NCBI GenBank assembly: GCA_019096065.1 | Contig: JAGUCH010000002.1 | Coordinates: 6,088,501 to 6,152,500, forward strand | DNA: 64,000 nucleotides | Direction of reading: 5' to 3' | Source: Paracyclopina nana | Lineage: Eukaryota > Arthropoda > Copepoda > Cyclopoida > Cyclopettidae | Part shown: positions 1-11,764 of the stretch, piece after piece | Numbering within the stretch: position 1 is the stretch's first letter | Layout of the letters: each line of letters begins with the position of its first letter | Translations under genes and position numbers: made by a program | Notes under the pieces: model-generated | What the model was told of the DNA's origin: nothing | What the model saw: only the letters and a program-made list of their open reading frames with translations | The model's database searches: none

Positions 1-169
1 TAAGTGTTTTTAGGCGGAACGTGCACTGAAAAATTCGAAAGTAAATGCAGAGTTATATTTGCTCCGCTCTTAAATAGTTAAAAAGTAAAGCATCAATGCC
101 AATCCCGATCTGCGCCATCTGGCGTCTCGTGTGTGTGTCAGCACCTCCAGCAAAACACCTGTTTTTCAG

Positions 170-359
170 CACTTCTGAAATTGACCGGGCAAAATCGAGG
201 CTGAGGATCTACTTGAACACCCTGGGCATGCTCGCAGTTTTGTTTGCAGCAGCCTACTACATCAGATGGGGCAAACTACGCCAAATTAAGGGCGAAACGC
301 TGGAAAATACCAATTTGGCCAAGAAGCAAGCATTGAAGGATGCCGAGGCGACTAACTAA
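170..359 (+). CDS. FAM162-like small membrane protein, C-terminal exon (partial)
   Basis: This is the last coding exon; upstream exons lie outside the window. It opens after a pyrimidine-rich acceptor (CTGTTTTTCAG, ending 169) and encodes about 63 residues: a charged start (EIDRAKSRLR), one hydrophobic segment (LGMLAVLFAAAYYI) and a basic tail with NLAKKQ. The spacing of the membrane segment and the NLAKK motif resemble the C-terminus of FAM162 (UPF0389) proteins, which have one transmembrane segment and, in vertebrates, a mitochondrial link. A poly(A) signal AATAAA follows at about 482. The in-frame Met at 96 precedes the acceptor and is probably intronic. The family call rests on short similarity only. 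Confidence 0.55.
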
Positions 360-508
360 CATGATCACTGCAAACGCAGGCCTTTCCCTTGTTTTCTTAA
401 ATTGCATTTTGAGTTTTACATTGAGGTGACAGTTTATAATAGGTACTCGTGTACTTGCATACTTTACAATATTCTCTTCAGAAATAAAGTACAGACATGC
501 GCCATGGA

Positions 509-3500
509 CTAATGCCAATTTTTAAACCTGTGACAAGCCTCAGTCCACCTTTTGTACTTCTGTAATCTTGATTTTGATTGGCTTATGTCTGGGTAGAAAA
601 TCTTCGACACCCTGCGTAGGTTAGCAATATCTTTGCTTTTTGATGTCCAAATGCCTTAAAATCAGAAAGGAAGATCGATCATTAATTGATTTGCATTGCC
701 TACTAAGCAATATCGGATTAAAACCCAACGCCGCCCATTAAATACGCAATTTTTGGTGTTGCTCAGGTACCTAATAGAGCCGCGAAAGCTTTTAAAACTG
801 GACAGCCCCGAGTGCTACATTACAGGGAAAGAAGCAAGTAAGACAACATCACGCGCGTCGGGGTCTGTATAAATATAGATTCGTTAGATGACTTAGATGA
901 TCATCTTTATCATCTATACCATTTTTGGACCAAATACAGATGATTTTTGCCTATCTTCTTTTGGAACACCAATCTCCTGGGCTTACAAGATGTATAAATA
1001 TAGATGATTTTTTGCTGTCATCTATATTTGGACTAACTTAGATGATAGCAACCTTAAAGCTAATATTAAGCTGGACCCATAATTTTTAAAAAATATGTTC
1101 CACATGCTAATCGACTAAACTAGTATTTATTAAACGGGATATACTAAAATGTGCGACATGCGCGACATACGCGACAAGCGCGACATGCGCAGCAAACTAC
1201 TAAAATGCGCGACATGCGCGACTACTAAAATGCGCGACAAGCACCACAGGTTACTAAAATGCAAAAAATAATGTTTTGTTACCACTTCTTGAATGCTTTT
1301 TCATAAATATTACATTGATGTGGCTCACTCTGCACTGTTCACTTAAAGTAACGGCCGAATTTATGGTGTAGTTTTTTATCAGAGAGGAGATAAAACAATG
1401 CAAAAAATACTACGTAAGACTTGAAAAAAAATACAATGTTAGACTTAAAAATACAATTATCATTTTCTCTTTTTTTTGTCTGTTATTGTACAGTCTGTAC
1501 TCTGTCCTTTCAATATTGGACGGTGTGGGAATCTAAACTTTGGGTTACATAATCAAGAAATAATGGACTTAATTAATCTCATTGGAAAGCTTGAGTCTTT
1601 TCCCATCTTTTTTGTCAAAATAGAAAAAAAAATACTTTAAATTCCGTCAAAAAATAAAAAAGGTGTCCAAATGTTCAAGCTTTCCACCTTTACCCATTAT
1701 GCCTCGAAATTCATAAATTCATAACTTTTGGCTACAGCACTGTCAAATTTTGAACGGACAGACTGCATATAATTCTTACATTAATAATGGATTAATAATC
1801 CAAGTACTTTTGGTTGTCCCATAATTATGTAGTCGCGCATGTCGCGCATTTTAGTATATCCCGTATTAAACTAACATTTTAAAATGCTTTTCCAAATTAC
1901 TACTGAGCTTGATGAGTGAGCCCAAAAGAACGAACTTTTAAACTACTTTTTTGCAATAAAAATCAAGTGAAATATTGAACTTGTGGCCCAACATTTTTCA
2001 AGATTTTTTGGCCTATAAAATTAAAGCTATTATTTTATTATTTGATAATAAGTAATTCTTGGATTTTTGTTACCATAAAATGAAAAGTAATTATAATTGT
2101 TCTGAATTTTTGTAAGTACAGATTTTAAAAGAGTAAAAAATGTATTTAAGGAGCAATATTTCAAAAGCCATCATATTTGCTTGAGCTTGGTCAAAGTCTA
2201 AAATCATCTATATTTGTTCCAATTATAGATGGCTGATTAAGAAATCGTCAATATTTTTACCGCACTTGAGCACAGGTAAATAACAGTCCAAATATATAGG
2301 TGAGGATTGCCAAAAATCATTTGAAAACGGTTCAAATATACTAGATGACAAAGATGATCATCTAAGCCATCTAGATCATCTAAGGCATCTATATTTATAC
2401 AGAGCGCGCGCGTCATTCATCAAAACTTACCACTTTGCAGCCCTGCAACAAAAGCAGCTCCAAATGCCGAGCTCTCTACATCATCAAACCTTTCGATAGT
2501 TCTACCAGTCAACGTTGCAATGAGCTGTGCAATGAAGTCATTGTTAGCCACGCCTCCATCAATCAGAATGCTATCACTTGTGAGAGAATGAGGACTTTCT
2601 GTTTCCATTATTTCCAACAGCTGCTGCATGCCAAATGCAATGGACTCCAAAACGGCTCTCAACATTTGAGAGGATGTGGTATGAGGGGTGAGTCCAATAA
2701 AGCCTGCAGTTGCATTGGGATCGTTGATGGGAGCCTGCAGCCCTCCAAATCCAGGAATGAAAAACAGGTCTGAATCTGGGGCATTTTCAGCCAACCTACT
2801 CGATTCAGCGGGGCTTTGAAACATACCTGCGGTTGATAGTCGAATTATTATCAGAGACTTAGTGCATTGAAAGTGTAATAGGTTATCACCCATGCTTTGA
2901 GACCACATTATAACAGAGCTAGTGTCATGTAAAGCACCTTCAGCAAGATATACCAGATCATCGCCAATTCTCCATCCAACTAGAGGCACCTACATAAAAG
3001 TATCACGTCGTATATTATGCACTCTCTTTATACTCTTGAAAAAGCCGTTTTACAAGTCCTTTGATGCTTGCATGAATGTCCTTGCCAGTGTTTGCATCAA
3101 GGAAGGATCCAGATCCCAAGCTCATTTTCAGTTGACCAGGCTGGAAACATCCGAGACCAAATACCGATGCGGATTGATCAGCAATCATGCATTTTATAGG
3201 GATTTCTGCTCCAAAGAGCTCAATTGATGTTGCCCCAAAATGATCACCAGCATCGTCCACCACAGTGGGCATGATTTCAATAGGAATGCCCAAGAAAAAA
3301 GATATCTCAAGAATCTGTATCTGTGCCATTTGGTAATATTATCAAAATCTACATTACAAAGCATTTTGATCAGTTGTTGAAAGCAGTTGCTAAGAATCAT
3401 AAATATTGAAATTCTTCAGATATCTTTTTACCGAATGCTTCAAATGCCCAAGGCGCCCAATCAAGTGAAAAGGGATCGTAGAGGCCTTCAAAAAGTTGCT

Positions 3501-4305
3501 CTTGGTGAGAACCGTGAATATCATTAAAAGATGTTTTACCCGTTGCAGCTGCATTGGATGTGGTAGATAAGTGTAGCTTTTTTTCACCAGACAATTTGTG
3601 TAGCAACCAACATTCCAAGGTGCCGAATTTCACGTTCTTTTTTGACTCAGGATTTTTTAGTGCAGCCATCAAGTCAGGAATATTTTGTAAGCACCATAAC
3701 AGTCTCATGTTAACCATCTTATTCTGTAGCTTCATGATACTTCCCACCATGAACTTTTTATGCCTTGTAATCAGATGGAGCAGTTTCGCACCAAATCTGA
3801 TGGCCTGTAAATTAATAACTCAATGGAATTATACAGCCAATTTGAAGACCAAAAGATTATGCCTTCATGGTAATGCTGCTATCCCATTCCTTAACCAAAG
3901 CATCAGCCCTCAAGTCCTTCCAAGTAACGAAGTTATGGTAAGGTTTTCCACTTTCTGCATTCCAGGTAATGAATGTGGCTCTTTGAGTGCTGATTCCCAT
4001 GCAAGTGACCATGCATGCTGTGATTTGAGCAGATGTCAGGGCATCTTGTATCACCTTCACAACAGAAGACCATAGCTTTTCTGGCTCAATTTCGGCCCAT
4101 CCTGGCTCGGGTCGGATCAACGTCACCTATTCAATAAATATGCACTATTAAGGACGCCTACAAGACGCAGGTACGAAAGGACAGACATGACAGGTATTCT
4201 TTTTACCTTGTCAATGGCTTGACCGCAAATCTCCCCATTTTGGTTGTAAATGAAAGCTCTGATGGTTGTGGTACCAACATCCAAGCTAAGGACGAATTTG
4301 CTCAT
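509..4305 (-). CDS. GK5: Glycerol kinase 5-like FGGY kinase (7 exons)
   Basis: FGGY-family carbohydrate kinase that would use ATP to phosphorylate glycerol or a related polyol. Exons on the minus strand: 4207-4305, 3863-4126, about 3432/3439-3804, 3054-3314, 2890-2989, 2431-2826 and 509-654; about 543 residues, close to the usual GK5 length. The N-terminus has the FGGY phosphate motif (LSLDVGTTT); later come the ADP-binding-type run DGGVANNDF (here DGGVANND) and a C-terminal LRRVSKIFYP block. The final exon is too short for a simple ORF search but reads in phase from an acceptor at 655. Two junctions are unusual: intron 2 needs a GC donor (AAG|GCATAA at 3862), and the intron 3 donor cannot be fixed, because GT at 3431 is out of phase while a GC donor at 3438 would be in phase. 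The last intron carries nested transposons. Confidence 0.88.
1134..1864. mobile_element. Nested inverted-repeat element with GCGCGACATG subterminal repeats
   Basis: The termini ACGGGATATACTAAAATG (left) and their reverse complement (right, ending CCCGT) are near-perfect and are followed by repeats of GCGACATGCGCGACAT. ATTAA flanks both sides (1129-1133, 1865-1869); TATTAAA can also be read as the duplication. It sits inside the 860-2406 element, so it inserted later. No coding capacity is visible. I cannot assign a superfamily. Confidence 0.7.
1491..1765. mobile_element. Tc1/mariner-like MITE, copy 1 (innermost)
   Basis: It begins CAGTCTGTACTCTGTCC after TA and ends GGACAGACTG, an inverted repeat. 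Its interior is clearly related to the copy at 40736-41118 (shared blocks include TTGGACGGT, ATCTAAAC, GGAAAG.TTGAG.CTTTT.CCATCTTT and TTCAAGCTTTCCA). The TA before the left end fits Tc1/mariner insertion; the right-hand TA appears mutated to CA. It lies inside the 1134-1864 element. Confidence 0.7.
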
Positions 4306-4811
4306 TTTGGTGCACGCACTGCTTGTGTCTTATCACTCAAGGGTCGATCGAGATATCTCGGCATGCGAGCAGCAAAGTACACATAAAACCTGTACATACA
4401 TACTTGCTTGCAAGCTCAAGGCTCAACAAGGAAGCAACAACTGGATGTTATATGTTTGTGGGCTCGCGGAATTTTAAGGGACCTCGCCAAACCTTTCTCC
4501 TGAATATTAAAATATTAAAAAAAGATTAGGAAAATGCTTCGACTCTCACCCCTAATTCAAACCAGCTAATGAAAAAATGAAATAAAATGTGCACTATGTA
4601 TGCATATGGATGATTTACAACAAGGGTCACGCTAGGCTAAGGCCACTACTTTTAATGATTCATTTAATAGTGCTTGACTACCTTATTGCTCCTAAGCCAC
4701 ATTTTATGCATCGTTCACCAGAATTCAGCGTCATTTTTCTCTAATATCTAAGAAAGGCCTGGCTTCTAAGTCTGTGGGCTGAAAGTAACACTCACACTCG
4801 TTACTTTTTTA
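4306..4811. other. Intergenic, GK5 promoter side
   Basis: This stretch lies between the GK5 start codon and the 3' end of the ORF at 4812-5345. It should contain the GK5 promoter and 5' UTR. No TATA box or conserved coding sequence was seen. Confidence 0.4.
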
Positions 4812-5345
4812 TTAGCGCATGATTTTGGGCTTGTAACAACGAATGCAAGTAGTGCAGCTGTGTGATGCCTTAATGCTATTTTTGTAGTCCGGCACTGAAA
4901 AGTCCGGGTACTTCTCGTCCTTTTTCGCTGGTGGCTGTTGCTTTTTGATCACCATGGTTTTGGGTGTCATTTCGTAAATGTCTTCCTCTCGTTCCCTTTG
5001 CTCCCTGCACGGTATGTATAAGAAAGTTGTGCCCGAATCCAACGACTCCAAAGAACCATACGAGGACACAATGGGCTGCTTTGCCTCCTGCACAAAATTG
5101 CACACTGAACTTTTGCGACAAGCCACTCTCGGCAAGAAATGGTAGCTTGCAATTTTCTCCAGCCTCTTGTAAGTCACCCTCTGTCCTATTGGACCATCAT
5201 CGGTGTCATCATCCAAAGCCAGCAAGCTTTTGGAGGAGCTACCAAAATGCTGCACATAGTTTTTCCTCGCGTTGAATTTATGCTCGACTTCGTGTTGAAG
5301 GTTTGCCTTATTTTTGAAATAATGTGGCAGTGATGAAGTATCCAT
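4812..5345 (-). CDS. Hypothetical protein, 177 aa
   Basis: A single uninterrupted ORF that I do not recognise. The ATG at 5345 lies in a plausible context and the stop is at 4812. The protein is mostly hydrophilic and looks disordered, with an acidic patch (LDDDTDDGP), a charged run (REQREREEDIYEM), a Lys/Pro/Gln stretch (VIKKQQPPAKKDEK) and a Cys-rich tail (CTTCIRCYKPK) with three closely spaced cysteines. No signal peptide or membrane segment is visible. Its length, absence of internal stops and isolation from other genes argue for a real gene, but overlapping shorter ORFs on both strands weaken the case. No function is proposed. Confidence 0.5.
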   Translation of the reverse strand: MDTSSLPHYFKNKANLQHEVEHKFNARKNYVQHFGSSSKSLLALDDDTDDGPIGQRVTYKRLEKIASYHFLPRVACRKSSVCNFVQEAKQPIVSSYGSLESLDSGTTFLYIPCREQREREEDIYEMTPKTMVIKKQQPPAKKDEKYPDFSVPDYKNSIKASHSCTTCIRCYKPKIMR

Positions 5346-6693
5346 TATGACTGCAGTAAAAGTTCAGACATCCATGAAATGCTCTACGCTGGCCCCTGAC
5401 ATCTGCATCTTATGATACAAAAAATGATAATGCTCCGTCTCGAGAGTTCTTACTTCCCGTCAACCATAAGGTTTTGTGAGGGTTAAAATAGATCAGTTAG
5501 GAATGCGTAGATGAGCGGGGCCATTGGTAATTTGCAGCTACGGTAGCATCACAAAATTCAGAGTTGTGCTTCAATGAACCTTGAAGAATTGGATGATTTT
5601 TAAGCGCACATCCGTCCTGATGACATGATTTGCACCATCAAGTAAAACTGCGCTGAAAGTTCATGAAATTTCTTTTCCAAGGACAATTTTTCAGAAGCTC
5701 GAAAAACAATTCAACCATCACAATGAGATCACACTAATATGAATAATTTAATAGATGTTGTTGAAATGTGAACGCTTTTGAGGAACCAGTTTACTATATT
5801 TATGGCACCCTCATTCACTCGCAAAGGCAATTCTGATCCAATTTGTTCTTTCCAAGGATTCATGCCTAGACACAGGAAGCTTCAGAAGGCAGAGGATACA
5901 GAGTGATGTTTTTTATTCATCTCAATTCATGAGAATATGGCAACATGAGAATATCTTGGATTATTTCGATAAGTAAAGCCCATCTTTTCAATAAGTAAGC
6001 ACTTTTGTCACATTTATAGTATAGAGTAGCATATAGCAAAGCAGAGCATATAAAGCGATCATGATGAGAGAGGGGTGAGAAAATTAATGGAAGACTCTAA
6101 CATTACAAAGGAAACGCGCAGACTTGCTGCCAATCTTTGAAAAAATTAGTATAATAGGAACTTTTGCGTCGTCAAGTTAAACAATGAATTGCAATGAGAT
6201 TTCTTACCAAAACATAGGAGAAGACGTAAAAGTTATTTGGTAGAAAAATACTTGTTTGCCCAAGAAGGCTTCAGCAACTGAAAATGTCTAAGCTTGAAAT
6301 CTTGGTTGACTGGGGATCAAAGGGGAAAAACAGCAAGTTTTACAGCTCAAAAAAGAAGGAACTATCGTTTGGTTATGATACGTCAATGGCACGATATAGG
6401 TATCAATCTCAAGCAATGCTCCTCACCTGGAACATCTCACTGAAAAAGCCTAGACAGTTTTATGCCAATGCTTTTTTGTATTGAAACATCGATCCTAGAA
6501 GAGTGTACATCCTTACGCAGACACAGTTTTCTGTTGCTGAACCCTTCTTGGATATTTTAAGCGAGAAGCAGGGATTACGGCCCGAGAGGAGCAAGACACG
6601 GGAAAGACAGCTTTACAATGTGTTACAAAACAAAGGACTACTACAAGGTAATGAAGGATACCTTGGGTAAGTGGCATTAAAAGCGAACGTATT
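5346..6693. other. Intergenic / 3' UTR region
   Basis: AT-rich sequence between the hypothetical ORF and the stop codon of the BTB-homeodomain gene. The right-hand part (roughly 6490-6693) is probably 3' UTR of that gene. Short ORFs here (for example 6284-6484, plus strand) have no recognisable features. No repeat or RNA gene was identified. Confidence 0.4.
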
Positions 6694-8558
6694 TTATGAG
6701 GACAAGTCCCCAGGGTCTATCGACCCCAAGTTTCCTGGGGGAGCATGAGGTGGAAACAGAGAGTGTTGCTGCACATTTTGCTGATACATTTGCTGCTCAA
6801 CAGCCTCAGCCTCGCGTTTCTTTTTTTGCCTGCGATTCTGAAACCAAACCTTGATCTGATGTTCAGGTATGTTGGTGAGCTGGGACAACTTGCGCTTGCG
6901 CTCACCATCGATGTACTCATTTGCACGGAAAAAGTTCTCCAGCTGTTGAATCTGGTCTGATGTGTACACCGATCGAGGCTTTCGAAGCCCCGATCCATCC
7001 CCTGTCACGCTGCCACCTGGACTCCCTATGCTCGACCCAGAAAATCCCGGCTGAGCTGCCATACCGCTCGACGTTCCTCCACCAGAACCAGAGTTCACGG
7101 AACCTGGACCATTCCCATGACTGCCCGAGGGAGTTGCCATCAGACCTGGATTGATCCCAAAGTGACGCCAGAATTCTGCCATGAAACCATTGGTAGAATG
7201 AAGAGGTTATGGTATGAATTAGTGCATGCTTATGTACCTTTAGCTGCAGAGGGGTCAATGAGGGAAGCAGCTGCCATGCTCAGAAAAGATCCTGGATTGA
7301 GATTAGGTGAGTTTGATCCTCCTCCGCCTCCCATGGCTTGCTTGTCGTTTGTGGGATTGCTAGAGTCACTGTAGCAGTTGTCGTCAAGGTCATCATCAAC
7401 GGCAGCATTCTCGTGATGCTCAGACTTCACCGGGCCGGAGCCTTTTTCTTTTTGGTCAGGATTATTCTTGAGCGAAACATCTTTCATGCTTCCGCTATCC
7501 CTACGAGGCCTCTTCCTCGATTGGGTGTTGCTACAAATTGATATCATTAATGCAAAAAAACCACACATCACCGTAACATCATAAAATTTTCCGTAAAACG
7601 GATTAAATATTGAAGTATTATAGTGCGCATTTGTAAAAGTTTTGCACAGAAAACATAAACGATTGAAAAAGCATTCACAGCAATCCCTTGCTCATTTGAT
7701 TCTTAGTAAAAACAGAGAAACGTATCAACTTGAATTTCTATTTATAGCGCTTATAGATTGATGGATCCTTATTCTCAAAGTGCTCTTTCGCATATTTTAC
7801 ACAAACACGCTTTTCATTGAACTAACCCTGAGTTTGAGGGACTTTTCGGAGGCTGAGGCGTGGTGGACCTCGACGGCTGCCCAGAGCTCTCATTTTGGCA
7901 CAGTCCTCTAACTCTGAACTTTTCTGCCACAGCCAAAAAGTTTTGGATGTTGGCCTGCTTCACTCGCACTTCGCCATTGTACATGAAGTCCAAGATGTTG
8001 AGCATATCGTCATAGGAGACATCCCACAAGACAATCACCGGGTTGGGCGCCGGATTGGCCCTCAAAAGTTTCCGGAAGAAGAAAGAGCAGGCGCTTAAGA
8101 TGAGTTTGTGCGCTTGGAGCTGACGCCCATCAATGGCCAAAGTGACATCAAAGAAGTCCTCTTCGTGCCGAAGATCTGACAATGTGGCCATGACATTGTC
8201 CTGAAACAAGAACATAGACGCTTTATCTTCAGAAGAGCTATACTGTTTATGTGACAAGTGTTTAGCCACAGATAAGTCAGAAGTTCACATTGCTTAGCTA
8301 TCACCAAAATGGAATCAAATCTAGCAATTACAACAACGACACAGCAATGATAAAGAAGATTTTCCTAGCCGAAAATTGCTTGCTAACAACAAAGCATTGT
8401 TTTTATGCGGAGAAATAATTGTTGAAGTAAATAATGTAAATCGGTAATTCTAACAGTTTCGTGCTTACCGTAAAATCGTTCCATTTTAAGCAGAACAGTT
8501 CTTCTGGATCTTTGTCAGCGGCAAATCCGCCTCCACTAAAGTTTTCGTTAGCCGCCAT
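6694..8558 (-). CDS. BTB-homeodomain transcription factor (4 exons)
   Basis: Exons: 8469-8558, 7827-8200, 7238-7530 and 6694-7175; all three junctions have GT-AG signals and keep phase, giving 412 residues. Residues about 20-130 form a lola/tramtrack-type BTB (POZ) dimerisation domain: FCLKWNDFT at the exon 1 end, then LSDLRHEEDFFDVTLA and AHKLILSACS. A Ser/Pro linker, a basic motif (SRKRPRRD) and Gly/Ser-rich sequence follow. Residues about 315-375 form a homeodomain with helix 3 IKVWFQNRRQKKKR (Trp48, Phe49, Gln50, Asn51, Arg53), then a Gln-rich tail. It should be a nuclear sequence-specific factor. BTB proteins of this group normally end in zinc fingers or helix-turn-helix domains; a homeodomain end is unusual. 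It may be one isoform of a gene with other 3' exons. Confidence 0.85.
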
Positions 8559-9185
8559 AGTCAGCTCATGCCCATTAAGTTTCTATCATTGATCAAGCTT
8601 AGGTGTTGATTTTTCTAAGGCTGCTGCTGTTGCTGCCCAGTTTGCCTCACTTCAATAACAAACACAGCGTTACCAGTCTCCTAAGGCCAAAAGTAAATAA
8701 AAAATCGCACGAAAAGTCTCGCAAATAAACATATCAAAAAATAGAATCAATTTAAAATAACCTAAATCAAAATAAGTTTGACAGTCCATGCTTAAGATTT
8801 GGTTTTATTTTGGTGAAAAACTGCTAACCTCACTTTTGCCGGTTAGATTGTCTGGTAGCTTTTTTATTCTCACTTCAAAACCGAGCTAGTTAAAATGAGC
8901 CTCTGCGTGAAAAGACTAAAAAAACCATTATTAATTAAAGACTAATTTTGCTATGATAGTTATCAGAGTTTCAAAAAAAGCCTTTTTTCATGTCAGTGTT
9001 AATTGAAAAATGCAGACAAATTTGGCAAAGAGATAGCGAATCAAAGGGTATCAAAGGTTCGACATAGTTTTTCGATGCAGAGCACATTCGATTTGGTGAC
9101 TTTGGTCATTCAGTTTTGGAGAAAAGCAAACACGGAAATTAACAGAAGTTGCTTAGCTGTCTTGTCGAATATTAAAAGCGTGAAA
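8559..9185. other. Divergent promoter region, BTB-homeodomain gene / MED25
   Basis: Between two divergent start codons (8558 minus, 9186 plus). It is AT-rich, with no TATA box in a convincing position on either side. It holds both 5' UTRs; the plus-strand frame stays open from 9003 to the MED25 ATG but has no domain similarity before Met 9186. Confidence 0.5.
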
Positions 9186-11764
9186 ATGCCGGGGGTCATG
9201 TGCGACTTCAATGAGCATCCTGCCATCAAGGATGTGGTCTTTGTTGTCGAGGATAACGTCCATTTGGCCACAAACATAGACTCACTCATCAGCAATTATC
9301 TAGTGCAGGCCTTAGAGCACTTCAACGAAGGACCGCACACAACCGTTGAAAGATGTTGGGCTTCCCTGGAGTGCTCCAGCACATTCGCTCTCGTCAAGTT
9401 CAAGTCGTCCGATGCCAGGTAACGTCGATAATTTCAATTGCTCCACCACCTATGTCACAAATTCTACTTGGTAGGCCTGGACTTTTGACCACCTGTCAAG
9501 GGCCTTTCACGAGTGCCAAGATCTTCTTCAACGCTTTGGAGAATGTCCAATTCATCGGTGGCCAAGGGGAGTCGAAATCTTGCGGAGCGGACGGTTTGGC
9601 CAACGCCTTGCGAGTTTTTGATAATCTGTCGAAGAAAAGGCAGAACTACTTGAAACCCAACGCTAGCATTTCAAGATACATCATTCTGATTGCCAACTCG
9701 ATTTTCTACGACATGCCAGTACAAGATGTTCGCGATTACATAGGGATGTTCGTGGACGATGTTGTGAAAGAGATTGCTGACCGCGGCATTTTCTTGAGCG
9801 TCATTGCTCCTCGAAAAATACCTCAACTGATCCGAATGTTTTCCATGACTGGTAAGTAGCCTACTCAATTTCCGTATCGTGCATATTAGCTAATTCTTCC
9901 CATAACAAATGGGTCCTTTTGGGGTGTCATTTGATTCCAGAATTTTCTTTCTCATTCCAAGATGAGTCTCATTCTACTATTTCATTGTCTGATGGACTAG
10001 TTGTTAAAGTTGTTAAAATCATTTCTTTGCTAGGTGGAGATGTTCAAAAGCACAAAGAAAGTGTCAATTACGCAAAAGATGGATCTACGCTGGTCCTTCT
10101 AAATGGGTTTGAACTGCAGAAGCATCCTTTTGTGAGCAAATCTGCCATGTTAAGCAATGCTCAAACTTCCGCAGCAGCAGCGCCTCAGCAGCAACAACAA
10201 CAGCCTCAGCAACAGCCTCAGCAACAACAACAAGCTCCTGTTATGAGGCAGATGAATCCAATTCAGATGCAACAACAACAACAGTTGCAGCAGCAGCAGA
10301 GAATGCAAATGATGCAACAGCAGCAGCAACAGCAATGGAACCCTCAGCAGCAGCAACAACAAAATATGACTTCCCAACAATCGGACATACTAAAAAGTAG
10401 GCTAAATCAGCAACAGCAGCAACTTCAACAGCACCAGCAACAACAGCAGCAGCAAAAGCCCACTGGCAGTGACAACCCGACGTTGAAAGGCCTGCTAAAT
10501 CACCCTCCACAGGGCATGATGATCAACAACCCGAGAGCTCAGGTCCCCCAACAGCAAATCGGGAACAGAATGCCTACTCTAGAAGCACAACTAGCGAGGC
10601 CGCCAACAAATCCCAGTGCTTCCGGCCAAATTCAGCCTCAACAGCAAAAGAGTAGCGTTGAAATATGGAAAGGCGAGTTGTCTTGGAAAAATCCCAAATC
10701 AGATTCAAATCAGGAACAGGCCGTGCACAGTGTGGTTTGTACAGTCACTTCTAGCGTAAATGAGAGCCAAGAGCCCATTGTGAGATCTGAAAATTGGCCG
10801 CAAAAGCTAATAATGCAGCTGATTCCCAAGTCTCTCGTTCAGCAAATCGGCGGAACGTCCAGCAAATACTTCAACCATGCACCGTCTGTTCTTTTCCATT
10901 TGTCTGACGGACCCTCGAAAGACGCATTGACGAAAGTGTTAACTCAGGGGTACGCGGGTTGTGTTCATTTCCAAAGCGACAAGGATAAAAAGTGCGACAT
11001 CAAGGTGCTCATTTTGCTGTATAGTCCTGAAAAGAACACTTATTTGGGTTTCATTCCTAATGAGCAACTGCAATTTGTGGACTGCATTCGAAAAGTGATA
11101 CAGCAGCAAAAAGAACAGCAAAGAGCAGCGGTCACAAATGTTGGAAGCATGCAGCAACAACAACAGCAACCTTCAGGGGGCATGATGTCTCAAGGACAGC
11201 TTCAGGTCACTAATCCTTTGGGCATGCAGGGAGGAACCATGTCAATGGCGTCAAATGGTAAGCTACCTATGATCTCATTTAAAAGTTATGGTAGTCTTTT
11301 AGGTAGTCAAAAAATTAATTAATTAGGTGTTTTAAGTAAGGACAACACGAATTAGTTCGGTTACTTAATATAATTGTGAAACTGATCACCTTCAAATTTA
11401 TTGATTTAGTTGGGATGCATGGAGCCGGAATGGGTAATCCCATGATGACCGCTAACCAAAATCCTCAAATGCAGCGAATGCAAATGCAGCAACAACAGAT
11501 GAATCCTAATATGCAGCAGCAGAGGATGATGAGACCGGGAGTCAATGTTCAAGGCGGCATGAGACAAGTTTATGTAAGTTGCAACCTTAATCCTAAAATC
11601 GGCCATTTTTCCTAATTGGTACTGTTTAGCAACAGCAACCCCAATTTCAACAGCAGCGCATGTCAGGTGGAGCCATGATGGGTGGAATGGGGCAGCAGCA
11701 AATGGGTGGACAACAACAGCCTCGTCCTCAAGGCGGAGATACTTTGAGAAACATGCTTGGTTGA
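9186..11764 (+). CDS. MED25: Mediator complex subunit 25 (5 exons)
   Basis: Exons: 9186-9418, 9475-9851, 10034-11257, 11410-11573 and 11630-11764; 710 residues, all junctions in phase. The protein opens with a von Willebrand A-type domain (DVVFVVEDNVHLATNIDSL; GGQGESKSCGADGLANAL; DRGIFLSVIAPRKIPQL), which anchors MED25 to Mediator. A long Gln-rich linker follows, then the ACID/PTOV activator-binding domain (IWKGELSWK; NWPQKLIMQLIP; GYAGCVHF; YLGFIP) and a Gln/Met/Gly-rich tail. Met 9186 was chosen because the upstream in-frame residues match nothing in the family. MED25 links DNA-bound activators to RNA polymerase II. A poly(A) signal AATAAA lies just after the stop (about 11770). Confidence 0.93.

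Larger units (their letters stand above)
860..2406. mobile_element. hAT-like non-autonomous DNA transposon (outer element) in GK5 intron
   Basis: The ends are inverted copies of TCTGTATAAATATAGAT followed by several AGATGATCATCT/AGATGATCTAGATG-type blocks (left 864-930, right about 2335-2403). An 8-bp direct repeat CGCGCGTC flanks the element (852-859 and 2407-2414), the duplication size expected of hAT transposons. No transposase ORF is present. It lies wholly in the last intron of GK5, about 25 bp from the donor of the penultimate exon, and is interrupted by a second element (1134-1864). The hAT assignment rests only on the duplication length. Confidence 0.75.

Noticed and set aside
1140..1255. 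CRISPR-like or satellite repeat (GCGACATGCGCGAC units)
   Set aside because: Units are irregular and form the subterminal repeats of a transposon with matching inverse copies at 1828-1864.
6284..6484. 66-codon plus-strand ORF
   Set aside because: Short, no similarity, overlaps the likely 3' UTR area of the BTB-homeodomain gene.
10150..10510. Leu-rich and Ala/Val-rich minus-strand frames
   Set aside because: Reverse of the MED25 CAG/CAA (Gln) repeats.
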